Assembly: GCA_947184155.2 (NCBI GenBank)
Contig: CAMXCT020006578.1
Location: 953,590 to 1,017,589 of the forward strand
Length of the DNA: 64,000 bases
Direction of reading: 5' to 3'
From: Cladocopium goreaui
Taxonomy: Eukaryota > Sar > Dinophyceae > Suessiales > Symbiodiniaceae
Position 1 is the first letter of the stretch. Each line of letters starts with the position of its first letter. Below the pieces are notes generated by a model. It was not told the origin of the DNA. It searched no databases and was given only the letters and a program-made list of their open reading frames with translations. The translations under genes were made by a program, and so were the position numbers. Shown here in pieces: positions 47,976-60,333 of this stretch.

Positions 47976-48650
47976 TCGACTTGACATTCGGATTTTTCGA
48001 CATCCATTCTCCAAGTACCCAACGGTGCGATGAAAGTGACAGGTTCGAGCATCCATAGGTACCGCAACAAGAGACATTGGAGTTTGTGCTAACACTGACC
48101 GTGTTTTTTTCCCCGCACGATGCGTGTGTCTGACAATGTATACCTCCAAATGGCTATTTAAATGGACTAGTGATGAGCAACCATGGACATCGTGGGGTGC
48201 TCTCTTTTCGGATCCAGATATCTCCGCTCTGCTCTGAATGTCCAGTTCCATGCCCCCCCCCAAGTGAACTCTCGTCACATGCCTTGTGCGTTTCTTCACG
48301 CAGCAGCCCCTTCGCAGTGTCTCATCATCAGCATCATTGTCATCATCCTCATCCTCCTCATCATCATCATCATCATTCGATTTGCAATTCGGATTTTTCG
48401 ACATCCATTTGCCCCGTACCCAACGGTGCGATGAAAGTGACAGGTTCGAGCATCCATAGGTACCGCAAAAGCGACTTTGGGGTTTGTGCTAATACTGACC
48501 GTGTTTTTTTCCCCCGCACGATGCGTGTGTCAGACAATATACCTCCGAATGGCCCTTTAAATAGACCAAGTGATGATCAACCATGGCAATCGTGGGGCGC
48601 CCTCTTTTCGGATCCAGATATCTCCGTTCAGCTATGAATGTCCAGTTTCA
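47868..48650. repeat. About 400-bp tandem duplication with CAT microsatellite
   Basis: Unit 1 starts at about 47868 (CTCGCCATATGCCTGGTG) and unit 2 at about 48270 (CTCGTCACATGCCTTGTG), a period near 402 bp. Each contains a (CAT/ATC)n run, a TTCGGATTTTTCGACATCCAT block and GGTTCGAGCATCCATAGGTA. A third partial unit begins near 48640. The poly-Asp, poly-Ile and poly-Met frames here are microsatellite artefacts. Confidence 0.9.
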
Positions 48651-49009
48651 TGCCCGTCCACGGTTCATGAACCACCCAAGCTGGAGTCACATCACAACGA
48701 CAATCAGAGTTATAACGTCTGACACAACTACCTTTCGTGTCACCCCTTCTCAAGTTTGGCAGTGGGTAGTGAACCGGACCCAAATTCACTCTCGGTATAT
48801 GCAAATAGCATCAGCCTTGTCCCAAAATGGGGGATACTTGACATGTTTAACTTCAATATATAGATTTCCATTCAGAAAATGCGCAACCATCAGATTTGGG
48901 CGGAGGACCCTAGTTTCAATCAAATTCAACTATCATATCTCAAGTGGCTTAGGTTTATATCATATATATCCAATGAACTCTCCGTCTCCCCATTACAACT
49001 CCAGTGCCT

Positions 49010-49375
49010 CAAAGTGCCGAGGTGTCCGAGGACACGAAGGAAGCTGAGAAAACAGCTGGTAACTGGATCGACGAGGCGGTTCCCATTTCTGATATCCTTG
49101 GAGGAATATCGTTTAAACATTGCAGCATGGCTGAACAATCCGCAACTACTATTTATGAAGATACAAGGTATGAGGCAGGCAAGAAATTTGGCACCAATAA
49201 ACCCCGATTGTTTGTTTCTGACTGCTGTTTGCGCTTGGATACGAAAGGTTTCCCAAACCTTGAAGAACGGCTTCAACTCAGCAGCCAATGCCGTGACCAA
49301 GCTGCACTGCAGTGGCTTCGAGTTTCCTTCATCAGACCTGGCACCAGCAACAGCCTCAGGTGGAAGGCAAGGCAG
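49010..49375 (+). CDS. Candidate exons, unrecognised
   Basis: About 49010-49100 reads PQSAEVSEDTKEAEKTAG and NWIDEAVPISDI. About 49245-49375 reads TLKNGFNSAANAVTK and FPSSDLAPATASGG in another frame. Splice borders were not fixed. Both are soluble and Ala/Glu/Ser-rich. Confidence 0.35.
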
Positions 49376-49589
49376 ATAAGACTGCTGATGAGGTGGGCCT
49401 GGTCTTGTGGTGTCTCTGAATTGCTGCACAATTGATATTCAATTAATCAATTAACTTCTATGGGTATGCACGCTGTGCATAGGCTCGCAAACCATGTAGT
49501 AGTGGGCATTTTGCGTCATTGTGTGAGTTGGAAGTTGTATTGGCAGATATTGGCAGCATACGCATACATTCTTAACGAAGTGGATGTCT

Positions 49590-50260
49590 TGGCAAGGCTG
49601 ATGATGTGGCCAAAGCAGTTTCTTGTCCGGATATTTTGAGGAGATGTTTTTTTAAAAATTTAGAAAATTTGAATGTATTTTTTCTCCAAACAAGGTCATT
49701 TTGGTGGATGCATTCCATTCCATATCTGGAGATGTCTGGACCTTCAAATGACAGCTGCCAGGTCAAAAAGAAGGTTGAGGCGTGCGGAGGGGTCTTGAAT
49801 GCCATGTGGGCTGGTGGCTTCGAAGGTGTTTTTTTTGTTTGATTCCCATTGAGATTTGTGTTTTGTGGAAGTTGCAACCACCAACTAACAACCAGCCAAC
49901 CAGCAAACCAATTTTTTAATATTCACACTAACGTTGCGCACAGTAATATTTTGACAGGTAGTTCTTTCTACAAACAAAATCTAATGGAACTAGTGCTGGC
50001 GCGTCCCTTGCTCCACACAGGACATCAAGGAGAAGCACGAGAAGGTTTGCAGATTGAACCACCAAGAGTGTACCGAGAAGCAGAGCGTACTTGGAACAGA
50101 AGTTCTGAAGACACTGTGACAGTCTTGCGGGCGTTGTTGAAACTGTTTGCAACGGTACCTCGCATCGTTGTCGCAGGATGATGCTGCCCCAGAGAAATTG
50201 CTAGCTCAGGCGGGCTTTGTGAAGTCCGTTGTTGGTGCTTTGTTCAGTCGTGGAGCTTTT
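49590..50260 (+). CDS. Candidate short exons, unrecognised
   Basis: Three short stretches follow AG acceptors. About 49590-49625 reads ADDVAKAVSCPD. About 49755-49830 reads CQVKKKVEACGGVLNAMW. About 50022-50125, after CACACAG, reads DIKEKHEKVCRLNHQECTEK and ends LGTEVLKTL then TGA. A further one at 50178-50252 follows GTCGCAG (DDAAPEKLLAQAGFVKSVV). They could belong to one gene with 46965-49375; not phase-checked. Confidence 0.35.
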
Positions 50261-50459
50261 TCACTTAACGGCTTGATTTCCGATCTATGAAGATGAACAT
50301 GTCGACATATGTCGACTTTCTTATTTGATGTTTTTATGCGCCTCCATGCTGCTTGGAGATGCAACAACTGAAGAAAAACACGATGCTTTTTGCCCCAGGA
50401 GAAAGGCACCTCTCCCGTCTTGGCCCCAAAAAGAAAACTCAACTCGGTGGCATTTGGCA

Positions 50460-51054
50460 CCTGACAGCGCTCTGCTGGGGGAGCCTGAGGTCCTTGTCTT
50501 GTTGCCCTGCCTCGGTCTGGGTGTGGCCGCTGGCGTCTATCTCCGACGCAGGGTTCGCCCCTCAGCGGATTCTTTGTGAGGACTGCGGAGGAATTTTGTA
50601 ACTTTCAACAGATGTGTCTTGCAGAATCTTGGCGAACCTGACAGGCTTCTGAGGATGACGAGCTGGCACCGGTCAGACTCCCAGTCTGCTGGGATTTTGT
50701 GGCGAACTGAATCAATCCTTGAAATTGAAGCATCTGAAATGCACAAACAATCAAGTTGACTTCAGGTCTACCACATGCAGGTGTGATGGCATTTTGTGAG
50801 CAGCCCTGTCGTATCATCCTGTCATGGAGTTGGAAGTGCTTCTCGGCCTTGGAGCAACTCCACAATTGTTTGCTCTGGTCAAACTTGAGGCAGAGATTAA
50901 ACATGATTATAATTTACCTGCGGTTAACAAGGAAGCAGCAATTCAGCCACAAGTTCTGCAACAAGAAAGTCGTTGTTCCGACTCAAGTGGACAAGGAGCC
51001 TATCTTCCTTCGGGCATCAGGGCTTTTCCTCCTTATGAGTCGATGACATACTAG
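50460..51054 (+). CDS. Two candidate terminal exons, unrecognised
   Basis: 50460-50579 reads LGEPEVLVLLPCLGLGVAAG followed by VYLRRRV and a TGA. That is a single hydrophobic helix followed by basic residues, like a C-terminal membrane anchor. 50824-51054 reads MELEVLLGLGATPQLFAL and ends with TAG. Its start is echoed at about 61737-61775 (DLEVFVGLGATPRT), so the two loci share a paralogous exon. Confidence 0.4.
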
Positions 51055-51269
51055 TTGAGAATGGTGGCCAGTTGAACTTAGGCATGTGTTTGCTTGAATT
51101 TACAAGGGGGGGTGCCGGTCTTTTGATTGTAATTTGCCCACATTTGCAGCAGCAACTGAAGACATAGCCAGAGATGCCAGAGGCCATATGATTGTGGAAC
51201 TAAGATGAACTTGATAACCATTGATAACCTGCAAATGTGGAATTGATGACGTTTTGGATTAGGGCCTGG

Positions 51270-52200
51270 TTATCCAGTCCCTAAACCTTTGTTCAGCTCA
51301 CTCAGCAGCGAGAGGTGGAGGGGCTCAATGCCATAAACACCGCGGCATGTGCCCCTCCACCTGCCCACGCTGTACCTCCAGTGATTTGTGCAGCATTTGG
51401 AAGTAGGACAGGTGTGCAAATTAGCATTTTTTTTGTTTCCCACAAGATCCCATGAGAAATATATAAAACATTGGCTCGAAGTCACATTGAATACTTCGGC
51501 ATACCTGTCCACGCTGACTCTTGACCAGCGGACGTGCTCCCAGGAGAAAAAAACATGTTCCTGATGCCTCTTGGTATTTCCTGTAAAGAGTGAGGTCACC
51601 CGGGTCGACCTACAACATGTTTCCGCCCCTTGAAGATCACCCGCCCCTTAAAGAACCTTCAACTTACAATGACCTTTTCAAGACCCCCCCGCATACACCA
51701 GCCAGGGATGGGGCGCTGGACAATGTACAAAATGAGGGATGGTACTTTGAAGCTGATGACCCCTTTTTTTGACTGCGCTTTAGTTGATGGTTTGACGTGG
51801 CGTGTCATTGTTTTTGGGGCCTTAGGGGAAGAGCATTGGTCTCAATATGGGGGCAATGCCACTAATGCCTTGCCACCCACACAAGCTCTTATTGCGCGAA
51901 ACTTCCCTCGAATACCACACCCATACTCAATAAATAGCGCGCGCAACAAATCCTTTGGTCACAACTCTCAAAACTCAAAACCTTTGGAATAGGCCAGCCC
52001 CTGTATGACATACAGACCCACGCAGCACGTTGCTGTCAAGCGTGTTTGCCGTACATGAAGGGGCCCTCAATATATTGGGATTTGGCATTTTGGGGCAACA
52101 ACATCACCAGCCTCTTAGTTAGGGGGAACGCCGTCAATGAATCGGTGTTGGTATATTTAGGCAAGGGCACCCAACCATGTTTCTACATGGGGTTTTTCTG
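51270..52200. other. Stretch without a supported gene
   Basis: Short ORFs occur on both strands (51270-51599 minus, 51630-51992 plus) without motifs. Confidence 0.3.
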
Positions 52201-52374
52201 ACCCCCATGACCCTGCTCAGAAGCCAGCTTGCCCCAAACCCAAGGGACAGCTGTGGGGGTGACCCATGCTTTTGCAAACCCAGAAGACCACTTTTGCCAA
52301 TGTTCCTGCTTTTGTAAACCTACTTGAAAAACAGTTCTTGCTGCACATGGTGACTGGGGCATAAGGAAGAGGTT

Positions 52375-53610
52375 TAAATGAACAGGATGGAAGTGTTGAA
52401 ACGATAGGGAGGAAGTAATGGACGGAAGAGAAGAGTTGAAGCGAAAGGCACACTGTATAGGGAACGGAAGGGAAGAGTTGAAAGGAAAGGGAAGAAGTAA
52501 CGAACGGGATGAAAAAGAGTTGAAACTAAAGGAAAGAAGTAACGAATGGCAGGGAAGAGTTGCAACGAAAGGATGGACGCAATGAAATGGACGAGTTGAC
52601 AGGAAAGGAAGGTAAGGAAGAGCAAGACGAACAGAAAAGAAGAGTTGAAGTGAAAGAAAGGAGGTAACGAAGTGAGCGGCTTGAAACGAAATGGAAACAT
52701 TGAAACGAAAGGAAGAGGTAAATGAACAGGATGGAAGCGTTGAAACGATGGGAAGGAAGTAACGAAGGGAAGGGAAGAGTTTAAAACGAAAGGAACGAGG
52801 TATAAGGAACAGAAGCGAAGAGCTGAAACGAAAGGGAAGGAAGTAACGAACCGGATTCAAAAGAGTTGAAACGAAAGGAAAGAAGTAACGAATCGAAGGG
52901 TAGAGTTGCAACGAAAGGACGGACGTGATGAAATGGACACGCTGAAAGGAAAGGAGGTAAACGAAGCGGATGTAAGACTATATAGAAACTAAAGGAAAGA
53001 AGTATAACGAAATGAACGGCTCGAAACGAAAGGAAGAGGTAAACGAACCGGATGTAAGAGTTGAAAATGGAAGGAGATAACGAAATGAACGACTTGGAAA
53101 GAAGGAAGAGGTAAACGAACCGGATGTAAGACATAAAAAAGGAAATAGCGAAATGAACGCATTGACATGAAAGGAAGAGGTAAATGAACAGGATGGAAGT
53201 GTTTAAACGATTGGGAGGAAGTACCAAACGGAAGGGAAGAGTTAAAACGATTTAAAACGGAAGGAACGAGGTATAGGGAACAGAAGGGAAGAGTTGAAAC
53301 GAAAGGGAAGAAGTAGCGAACGGGATTACAAAGAGTTGAAACGGAAGGATTGCAACAAAAGACGGACGCAATGAAATGGTCGAGTTGAAAGGAAAGGCAG
53401 AGCAGGAAGAACAGGACAGAAGATTTGAGCGAAAAGACGGACCCAACGAAATGAACGCCTTTGAATGAAAGATATTAAAGGAGGAGGTGAATGAATAAGA
53501 TAAACACTGGGGAGGAAGTAACGAACGGAGCAGAAGTTAAAACGAAAGGAGCGACGTAGGGAACAGAAGGGAAGACAAAACGAAAGGGAAGAGTAACGAT
53601 CGAAATGCTC
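52375..53610. repeat. Purine-rich minisatellite (GAAACGAAAGGAA type)
   Basis: Irregular units such as GAGTTGAAACGAAAGGAAGA and AGTAACGAACGG are repeated throughout. Minus-strand frames of up to 242 codons read repeated FRFNSS/LPFVST peptides and are artefacts. Confidence 0.92.
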
Positions 53611-53614
53611 TGGA

Positions 53615-54650
53615 TGCTATAGCCTCCGGGCTTGCTCTTTGAGATTTTGAAAATTAGCTACGCACTTGGCCTTCTCCTGAGGATTTTCAGCACGCCCTTG
53701 ACGCTACACTCTGGAGACAGTCGCGCTCTTGAATGCTACGCTAATTTTCTCTTGGAAGTTCGAACAAGCTCTTGGTGCTATGCACTTGGCTTACTCTTGG
53801 GTTTTCCGACACAGTTTTGCTGCTACACTCTTAGCTTTCTCCTGGGACAGTCCGGCAAGCTCTTGATGCTGCTCTCTTGACCCCAACATGCTCTGATGCT
53901 ACGCTCTTAGCTGTCTAATTGGAACTTCTGACGCGCTCTTGGTGCTTTTTACTCTCTTAACTACCTCGCGGGCTGTTCAACACTTTCTCTTTGCCTTGTC
54001 CTGGGACATGCCAGCACGCTCTTGACGCTACGCTCTTGGTTTCTCTTGGAGCATGGCACGCTCTTTTTGCTTCTTTTTGTGACACATTAAATTCCAACAC
54101 GCTCTTGATGCTACGTTCTTCGCTCCGGCTCTGACACTCTCTTGATGCTACGCGCTGAACCTTGTCTTGGAACAGTTCAAGATGCTGTTGACGCTAAGGT
54201 CCACCACAATCCTGATGATACGCTCTTATAACTTGTTCTCGGAACTTCCAACGCGCTCTTGTTGGTGCTACGCTCTGCCTTGTGACGCCGGCCTGGAGAA
54301 AGTCACGCTCTTGGTGCTACGCTCTTAGCTTTGTTCTGGAACACGCCAGGGCGCTCTAGTTGCTACGCTCTTTTGTTCTTCCTCAAGCATTCCAGCATGC
54401 GCTTGATGCTCCGCTCTGACCTCCAACACGTTCTGGATGCTAGACTCTTACGTAGGTTTTTCTTGGTCCTTCAGTGCGCTCTCTTGCTTATAGCTTATAC
54501 GTTTCTCTTGGAACTTCCACACGCTCTTGGTGCTATGCTCTTGTCTTCCGACCAGCGTTCTCTTGATGCTGCCTCCATCTGCCTCCTGTGCTATGCTTTT
54601 AGCCTTGGACCTTCCAACGCGCTCTTGGTGTTATGCACTAAACCCCCCCA
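53615..54650. repeat. Minisatellite (CTCTTGATGCTACGCTCTT type)
   Basis: Units of roughly 50-60 bp contain CACGCTCTTGATGCTACG and CTCTTAGCT with varied spacers. They are too degenerate for a fixed period. ORFs inside are not considered genes. Confidence 0.85.
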
Positions 54651-54959
54651 TGTTCTGACAATGCGTCGTCAGGGTGGGTGGGGGTCATCGCCAATGTGTC
54701 GTCGCAATGCGTCGTCAGCGTGAGCGCCAAAAGTCATACCCAAGCTGCGGGTGCCCTGTAAAAAGGATCAAAAAAATTATTGATATTTCGATGGTAGGGA
54801 CGGCATTTCGGACATGGCATGAGGCAAGAAGAAGCTGGACACCAAGGGATCAAAAAAAAACGCTGCGAATATTTTTTTTTGATTCTTTTTATTTTTAATT
54901 TTGATCCGGGTTATGGCACCAGGATCTTATGGCACCAGGAATCACAAGTTTGGAGGTGG

Positions 54960-55135
54960 GTAGTAGCAGCAGCAGCAGCTGTAGCTGTAGTATAGTAGTA
55001 GTAAGTAGTAAGTAGTACTAGTAGTAGTACTAGTAGTAGTACTAGTAGTAGTACTAGTAGTAGTACTAGTAGTAGTACTAGTAGTAGTACTAGTAGTGCT
55101 AGTAGTAGTAGTAGTAGTAGTAGTAGTAGCAGTAG
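54960..55135. repeat. TAG trinucleotide microsatellite
   Basis: A (TAG)n and TAGTAGTACTAG repeat; both strands give artefact frames. Confidence 0.95.
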
Positions 55136-55625
55136 TAATGCAAGCGTGACTTGAATAAAGAAGCGCGTATATATATATATATATATATTTATACATACAC
55201 ATGCAGAGAAGTGTATTGCAAGTGTGACTTGAATATAAAAGCGGGAGGGGGGCAAAGCAGAATGACAATACCTGTTTTCACAGGCAATGCTACATGCAAA
55301 AAAATATATATACACACATGCAGAGAAGTGTAATGCAAGTGTGACTTGAATAAAGAAGCGGGAGGGGGGGATTGTGGGGAGGGCGCAGCGCCTCCCCCCA
55401 AAGCAGAATGACAATACCTGTTTTCACAGGCAATCCTGCCTGATATTCTTTGGCACTATTTTTGCCATTATCTTTGGCATCTTTTCTGGCAACATTTGTG
55501 CTCTTAGTGTTTCCTTCCTTCCTTCCTTCCTTCCTTCCTTCCTTCCTAGCTTTTATTTTTTTTATCATCGGATTTTTTTTTGATCCTCAGTTTTTTTTTG
55601 ATCCTCAGTTTTTTTTTGATCCCTA
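55136..55625. repeat. Local duplications with poly-T/GATC repeats
   Basis: TGCAAG(C/T)GTGACTTGAATA occurs at about 55138, 55217 and 55335. AAAGCAGAATGACAATACCT occurs at 55254 and 55400. A CCTT microsatellite lies at about 55513-55548, then TTTTTTTTGATCCTCAG three times (55572-55620). Confidence 0.85.
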
Positions 55626-55830
55626 TCCCTGCTTGTCCTGAGTGGCTATCGGGACCTGCCAAGGTCGCTGATTTCTTTGCCGGCTGTCTTTCAGTTTTCG
55701 CCTGAACCTCCCACGACAATGTTCAAACACCGTTTCCGGTGGACGTGGCACTTGACATCATCTGGAACCGCTTTACTTGAATAAAGATCATTACCCACAT
55801 CACTGGATGGGGTTCGCGATTTTTTTGCCT

Positions 55831-55985
55831 TGAGCCTGTCCTCCTTCTCGTCCTTCCCCTGCCCTCCCGCTACCAAACTTACTGTATCTCTATCAAACTT
55901 AACTTCAGCTTTCCTTTCCCCATCCACTTACCTCTATTATATATCTCATTATCTCTATCAAACTAAATCACCTCACCTTTACGCT
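55831..55985. repeat. Dispersed repeat, shared with 63780-63925
   Basis: The segment from GCCTTGAGCCTGTCCTCCTT to CACCTCACCTTTACGCTT matches 63780-63925 in the same orientation with small indels. Confidence 0.85.
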
Positions 55986-55991
55986 TGATTA

Positions 55992-56219
55992 TTGTTGCGA
56001 AAAGTCCAGACGGCTTGGAGTTCCACCACGGACTGCTTGCGCAAGGCCACCGTCTACATTACCCCGCTCGACAAGAACAGGCTCTCAGCAGTTTCTGAAT
56101 ACCACCTGCCAGTTTCCGAATACAACTGTGACCAGAGCAAGGGCCTTCGGCGACCGAGGTCGGAAGATTCTGATTCGTCGGAGTTCTTTGACGAATGGGA
56201 GGTGCTCCAAGCTGTGTGA
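55992..56219 (+). CDS. Candidate terminal exon with a duplicated neighbour
   Basis: The frame reads SSTTDCLRKATVYITPLD and ends in an acidic tail SEDSDSSEFFDEWEVLQAV then TGA. A homologous copy of its first part lies at 56263-56330, reading CLRKASIFTTPLDWSALS and continuing to a different end (QIATVLWLQKDVMG). The two copies are 278 bp apart, so this looks like tandem exon duplication with alternative ends. No family recognised. Confidence 0.45.
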   Translation: MLRKVQTAWSSTTDCLRKATVYITPLDKNRLSAVSEYHLPVSEYNCDQSKGLRRPRSEDSDSSEFFDEWEVLQAV

Positions 56220-56519
56220 TGTCAAGCGGCTTTAGTTGACACATCCCCCTGCCACTTTCTAATTGATTATTGTTGCGAAAAGTCCAGACGGCTTGGAGTT
56301 CCACCACGGACTGCTTGCGTAAGGCCAGCATCTTCACAACCCCGCTGGACTGGAGCGCTCTCTCTGCAGAGCAAATTGCCACTGTTCTTTGGTTGCAGAA
56401 AGATGTTATGGGATGTTGTGGGTGATGCTGGTGTTGAGGATCTTGTTGTGGTAAGATTTGGAAATCTAACCTGACAATCGAAAGCCACCACATATATTAT
56501 GTTTATGAGTTTGGAAGTA

Positions 56520-56935
56520 GCAAGGGAGCTTTATGTTAAAAATAAATTTATTTATGATTCTTTTATGATTTTAATATGATTAAATTTATGATTCGATTTT
56601 TCTAGATTTTTTTAAACGAAAAAAATATGATGAAATTTATGATGAAATTTACGATTTTTTTCGTGCTGGCATTTTTTCATGTTTTTTTAAAATGTTTTAT
56701 TTTTTAATGACTTTTCATGCCACGAGAAGCAACAAAAATAATCATAAAAACATCATTAAAAACATAAAAAATAATCAAAAACAAACATTAAAAACATAAA
56801 CAATCATAAAAAACACATCAAAAACCAATATCAAAAAAAACTCATAAAATACATAAAAATCATAAACATATTATAAAAACATCATAAATAGAATTATTTA
56901 TACAATTCTCGTTTAAGCTTACTTCTAAAGTCAGA
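56520..56935. other. AT-rich low-complexity stretch
   Basis: ATTTATGATT, ATAAAAACAT and similar units; no gene. Confidence 0.7.
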
Positions 56936-57775
56936 ATCGAAGGAGGTTTAGAAGTCAAACTTCCGACAATATGGACAGATGAAAAGCAGAGCAGGGAAGA
57001 GGCAGAGAGAAGAGAAAGATTAGAAGAAAGAAGAGTAGAAGAGAAAGAGTAAGAAGAAAGAAGATGCAGATGCGTGAAAAGGTAGGAAAGTCGCGAAACA
57101 CTGTGTTTTCCCAATGATTTGGGGCTCCGGAGGGTCGAAAAGTAGGCTCGCTAAAGCGGCGGGTGCCGAGCCAGCTGGCCAGATGAGAGATGAAAAATTG
57201 CACGCCGTTGTGGCGCGAAGCACATTTCCAAGTCAAAATGTACAAAGCACCCCAGGTGCGGACCACTTTTGGCAGTTGAGATGTGGAAAAAGTGCACGCC
57301 GTTGTGGCGCGAAGCACATTTGGAAGTCAAAATGTACAAAGCACACCAGGTGCGGACCACTTTTGGCAGTTGAGATGTCGAAAAAGTGCACGCCGTTGTG
57401 GCGCGAAGCACATTTCCAAGTAAAAATGTGCAAAACACCTCAGTGTCGGACGACTTTTGGAAGTTGAGATGTCGAAAAAGTGCACGCCGTTGTGGCGCGA
57501 AGCACATTTGGAAGTCAAAATGTTAAAAGCACTAGGGGTTCGGACAATTTTTTGGAGGCTCAGATGTCGAAAAAGTGCATTCCGTTGTGGCGCGAAGCAC
57601 GTTTGGAAGTCAAAATGTTAAAAACACTAGGGGTTCGGACCACTTTTGGAAGTTCAGATGTCGCTTCGCTTCACTACACTCCACTACACTAAATTAATTA
57701 CACTACACCACACTACATTACACCACACTACATTACACTGAATGACACTGCACCACAGATAGACAGGTAGACAGA

Positions 57776-57807
<32 letters not shown>

Positions 57808-58140
57808 TAGATAGATAGATAGATACATAGATAGATAGATACATAGATAGATAGATAGGGAGATAGATAGGTAGATAGATAGATAGATAGGGAGATAGAT
57901 AGACAGACAGACAGATAGATAGGTAGACAGATAGATCAGTAGGTAGGTCGGTAGATAACCAGAGAAAGATAGAGAAACAGAGAGAAAAAGAGAGAAAGAA
58001 AGAGAAAGAGAGTAGACCTCAACCACCTTTCGGTCCATCAGCGGCTTCGCGCTGCCATCCCTGATTCACACACACCAACCTTTCCTATAGGTTTCCTATT
58101 TTTGAAACTTCCGCCACCGCCTTGTGCGGTACTGCTGGTA
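56936..58140. repeat. Composite dispersed repeat, copy 2
   Basis: Same order of blocks as 33960-35372. The core unit starting GCACGCCGTTGTGGCGCGAA lies at 57200, 57294, 57388, 57482 and 57578, a period of 94-96 bp. A GATA/GACA microsatellite follows (57755-57960), and then the conserved end with CCGCCTTGTGCGG near 58120. Confidence 0.88.
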
Positions 58141-58149
58141 TTATGTATA

Positions 58150-58870
58150 TATTACATGATCTACTGTCTACTGATTGAACGTGGAGATATCACATAGCAA
58201 GGTTTGATTTCGGGAGTGTAGTGTGTTGCCGCTGTCGGTACTTGCCTTGGTGTTGGTGTTGTGTGTATCAAGGCAGAGCGATGGGCAAGAGAAATCAAGA
58301 CGGTCCCGCCGCTGGCACAGATCCATCCAAATCTGTATCTTCAGAAAATCTGTATCTTCGGGAAATATTTCAGACCCATGGGAAAAAAGATCCCTAGCTT
58401 TAGGGTTCAACATAAACCCTGTTTCTGGATGTGTAGGTGCTGTGTACATAAAACGTTTAGAGGGCTCCTGTTTCTATACGGCACCCATTTTTCGCTCGAA
58501 GTTTTTGAGGAGCTACAGCCATGTCGACGTCCGGCCCTAAATCTGTGGCATCTTCGTGGGAAAAATTGCCATTTGGTTGCTGACCCCCTACTATGCTTCA
58601 TCTGCAAAAACATGACACTTGTCTTTCATTCAGTTTGGGAAGATTGAAAGTACACCGCATGTTGACAAACTGGAAGGGATCTGGTGGATGTTGTAGCATC
58701 GCGGCTTGGGAATAAGTACATAAAGCGTCGGGCGGCTTTTGCTTTCAGACCCAAGGACCGCAAGTTCCTTGGTGACTCCGACGATGAGAGCTCTGAGGAG
58801 GAACTGGGGTCAACTTGTCAACGTCCTCAAAAGACAACAGAAGGCTATGATTTATGAAGGTTTTATTTCT
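58150..58870. other. Stretch without a recognised gene
   Basis: ORFs up to 128 codons lie in overlapping frames (58223-58647) with no motif. A coding-like stretch at about 58735-58820 reads RPKDRKFLGDSDDESSEEEL, an acidic tail-like sequence that may be an exon. Confidence 0.3.
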
Positions 58871-60250
58871 TTCGATTGAAGATTTTTTCCCCACAGCTTT
58901 GTGTAGGATTCTTGTTTTTGGTTGTGCACTCCCGCCATCGTCCCGCGTCACTCCCGCCGCCTCCCGCCGCTCCTTCCTCACACACAAGTTACTCAAAAAC
59001 AACTTACTCACACACAACTTACTCCCACACAACTTGTCCACACACAACTTGTTCACACACAACTTACTCACACACATCTTCTTCACACACAACTGATTCA
59101 CACACCACTTGTTCGCGCACAGCTTGTTCACACACAACTTACTCACACACACAACTTACTCACACACAACTTGCTCACACACAACTTGCTCACACACAAC
59201 TTTTCCACACACAACTTGCTCACACCCAACTTGCTCACACCCAACTTACTCACACACAACTTGTTCACACACAACTTGTCCACACACAGCTTGCTCATAC
59301 ACAACTTGTCCACGCACAACTTACACACTGCTTAGCACACAACTTGCTCACACACAACTTACTCACACACACAACTTACTCAGACACCACTTGGTTCACA
59401 CTCAGCTTGTTCACACACACACAACTTACTCACACACACACACAACTTACTCACACACAACTTATATACTCAGACACAACTTGTCCACACACAACTTGCT
59501 CACACCCAACTTGTTCACACACAACGTACTCACACACAACTTGTTCACACACACAACTTGTCCACACACACACACACAGCTTTTTCACACACAACTTATT
59601 CACACACACACAACTTGCTCACACACAACTTGCCCACACACAACTTGCACACACCCCACTTGTCCACACAAAACTTGCTCACACACAGCTTGTTCACACA
59701 CAACTTGTCGATGCACAACTTACACACACACACAACTTGTTCACACACAACTTGTCCACACACAGCTTTTTCACACACAACTTACTCACACACACGACTT
59801 ACTCACACACAACTTGCTCACACACAACTTGCCCACACACAACTTGCACACACCCCACTTGTCCACACAAGACTTGCTCACACACAGCTTGTTCACACAC
59901 AACTTGTCCACGCACACAACTTACACACACACACAACTTGCTCTCACACAACTTACTCACACACACACACACAACTTGCTCACACACATCGACCTTCACT
60001 TTGCGTGGCAGGCGTGGCACTTGGCGACATCGACGTGCATTCTGCGTGGCAGGGGTGGCACTCTTGGCACTGGGCTGGCTCTGGTGGCACGCTTGGTTCG
60101 CGTTTGACGCCGTGGTCGCCGCGGCTGTTGGCGTGGCAGGCGTGGCACTTGGCGATAGCGACTTTCACTTTGCGTGGCAGGCATGGCGTTTGGTGACGTC
60201 GACCTTCACTTTGCATGGCGGGCGTGGCGCTTGGCGACATCGACGTGCAT
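58870..60250 (+). repeat. Composite minisatellite family (forward orientation)
   Basis: A leader (TTTTGGTTGTGCACTCCCGCC) is followed by a kilobase of CACACAACTT(G/A)CTCA units (58975-59990), then GTGGCAGGCGTGGCACTTGG units (59995-60245). This mirrors 40850-41900 in the opposite orientation. The 578-codon open frame is a repeat translation except for its last 93 codons. Confidence 0.92.
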
Positions 60251-60333
60251 TAGAGTGGTTGTGGTGCGCAGTCACTAGGTGCAGTGATTTTAACAATGTC
60301 GGTTTCTTCAAGCATGAGAAGGCAGATGAAGAG

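Noticed and set aside
47812..48404. Poly-Asp, poly-Ile and poly-Met frames
   Set aside because: They are artefacts of the CAT/ATC microsatellite inside a 400-bp duplication.
52183..53227. Minus-strand frames of 108-242 codons rich in Phe/Leu/Ser
   Set aside because: They arise from the purine-rich GAAACGAAAGG repeat and have no domain-like structure.
58876..60333. Long open frame reading TQLAHTQL-type peptides
   Set aside because: The reading is a direct translation of the CACACAACTT minisatellite and is open in several frames; only the last 93 codons look like a real protein.
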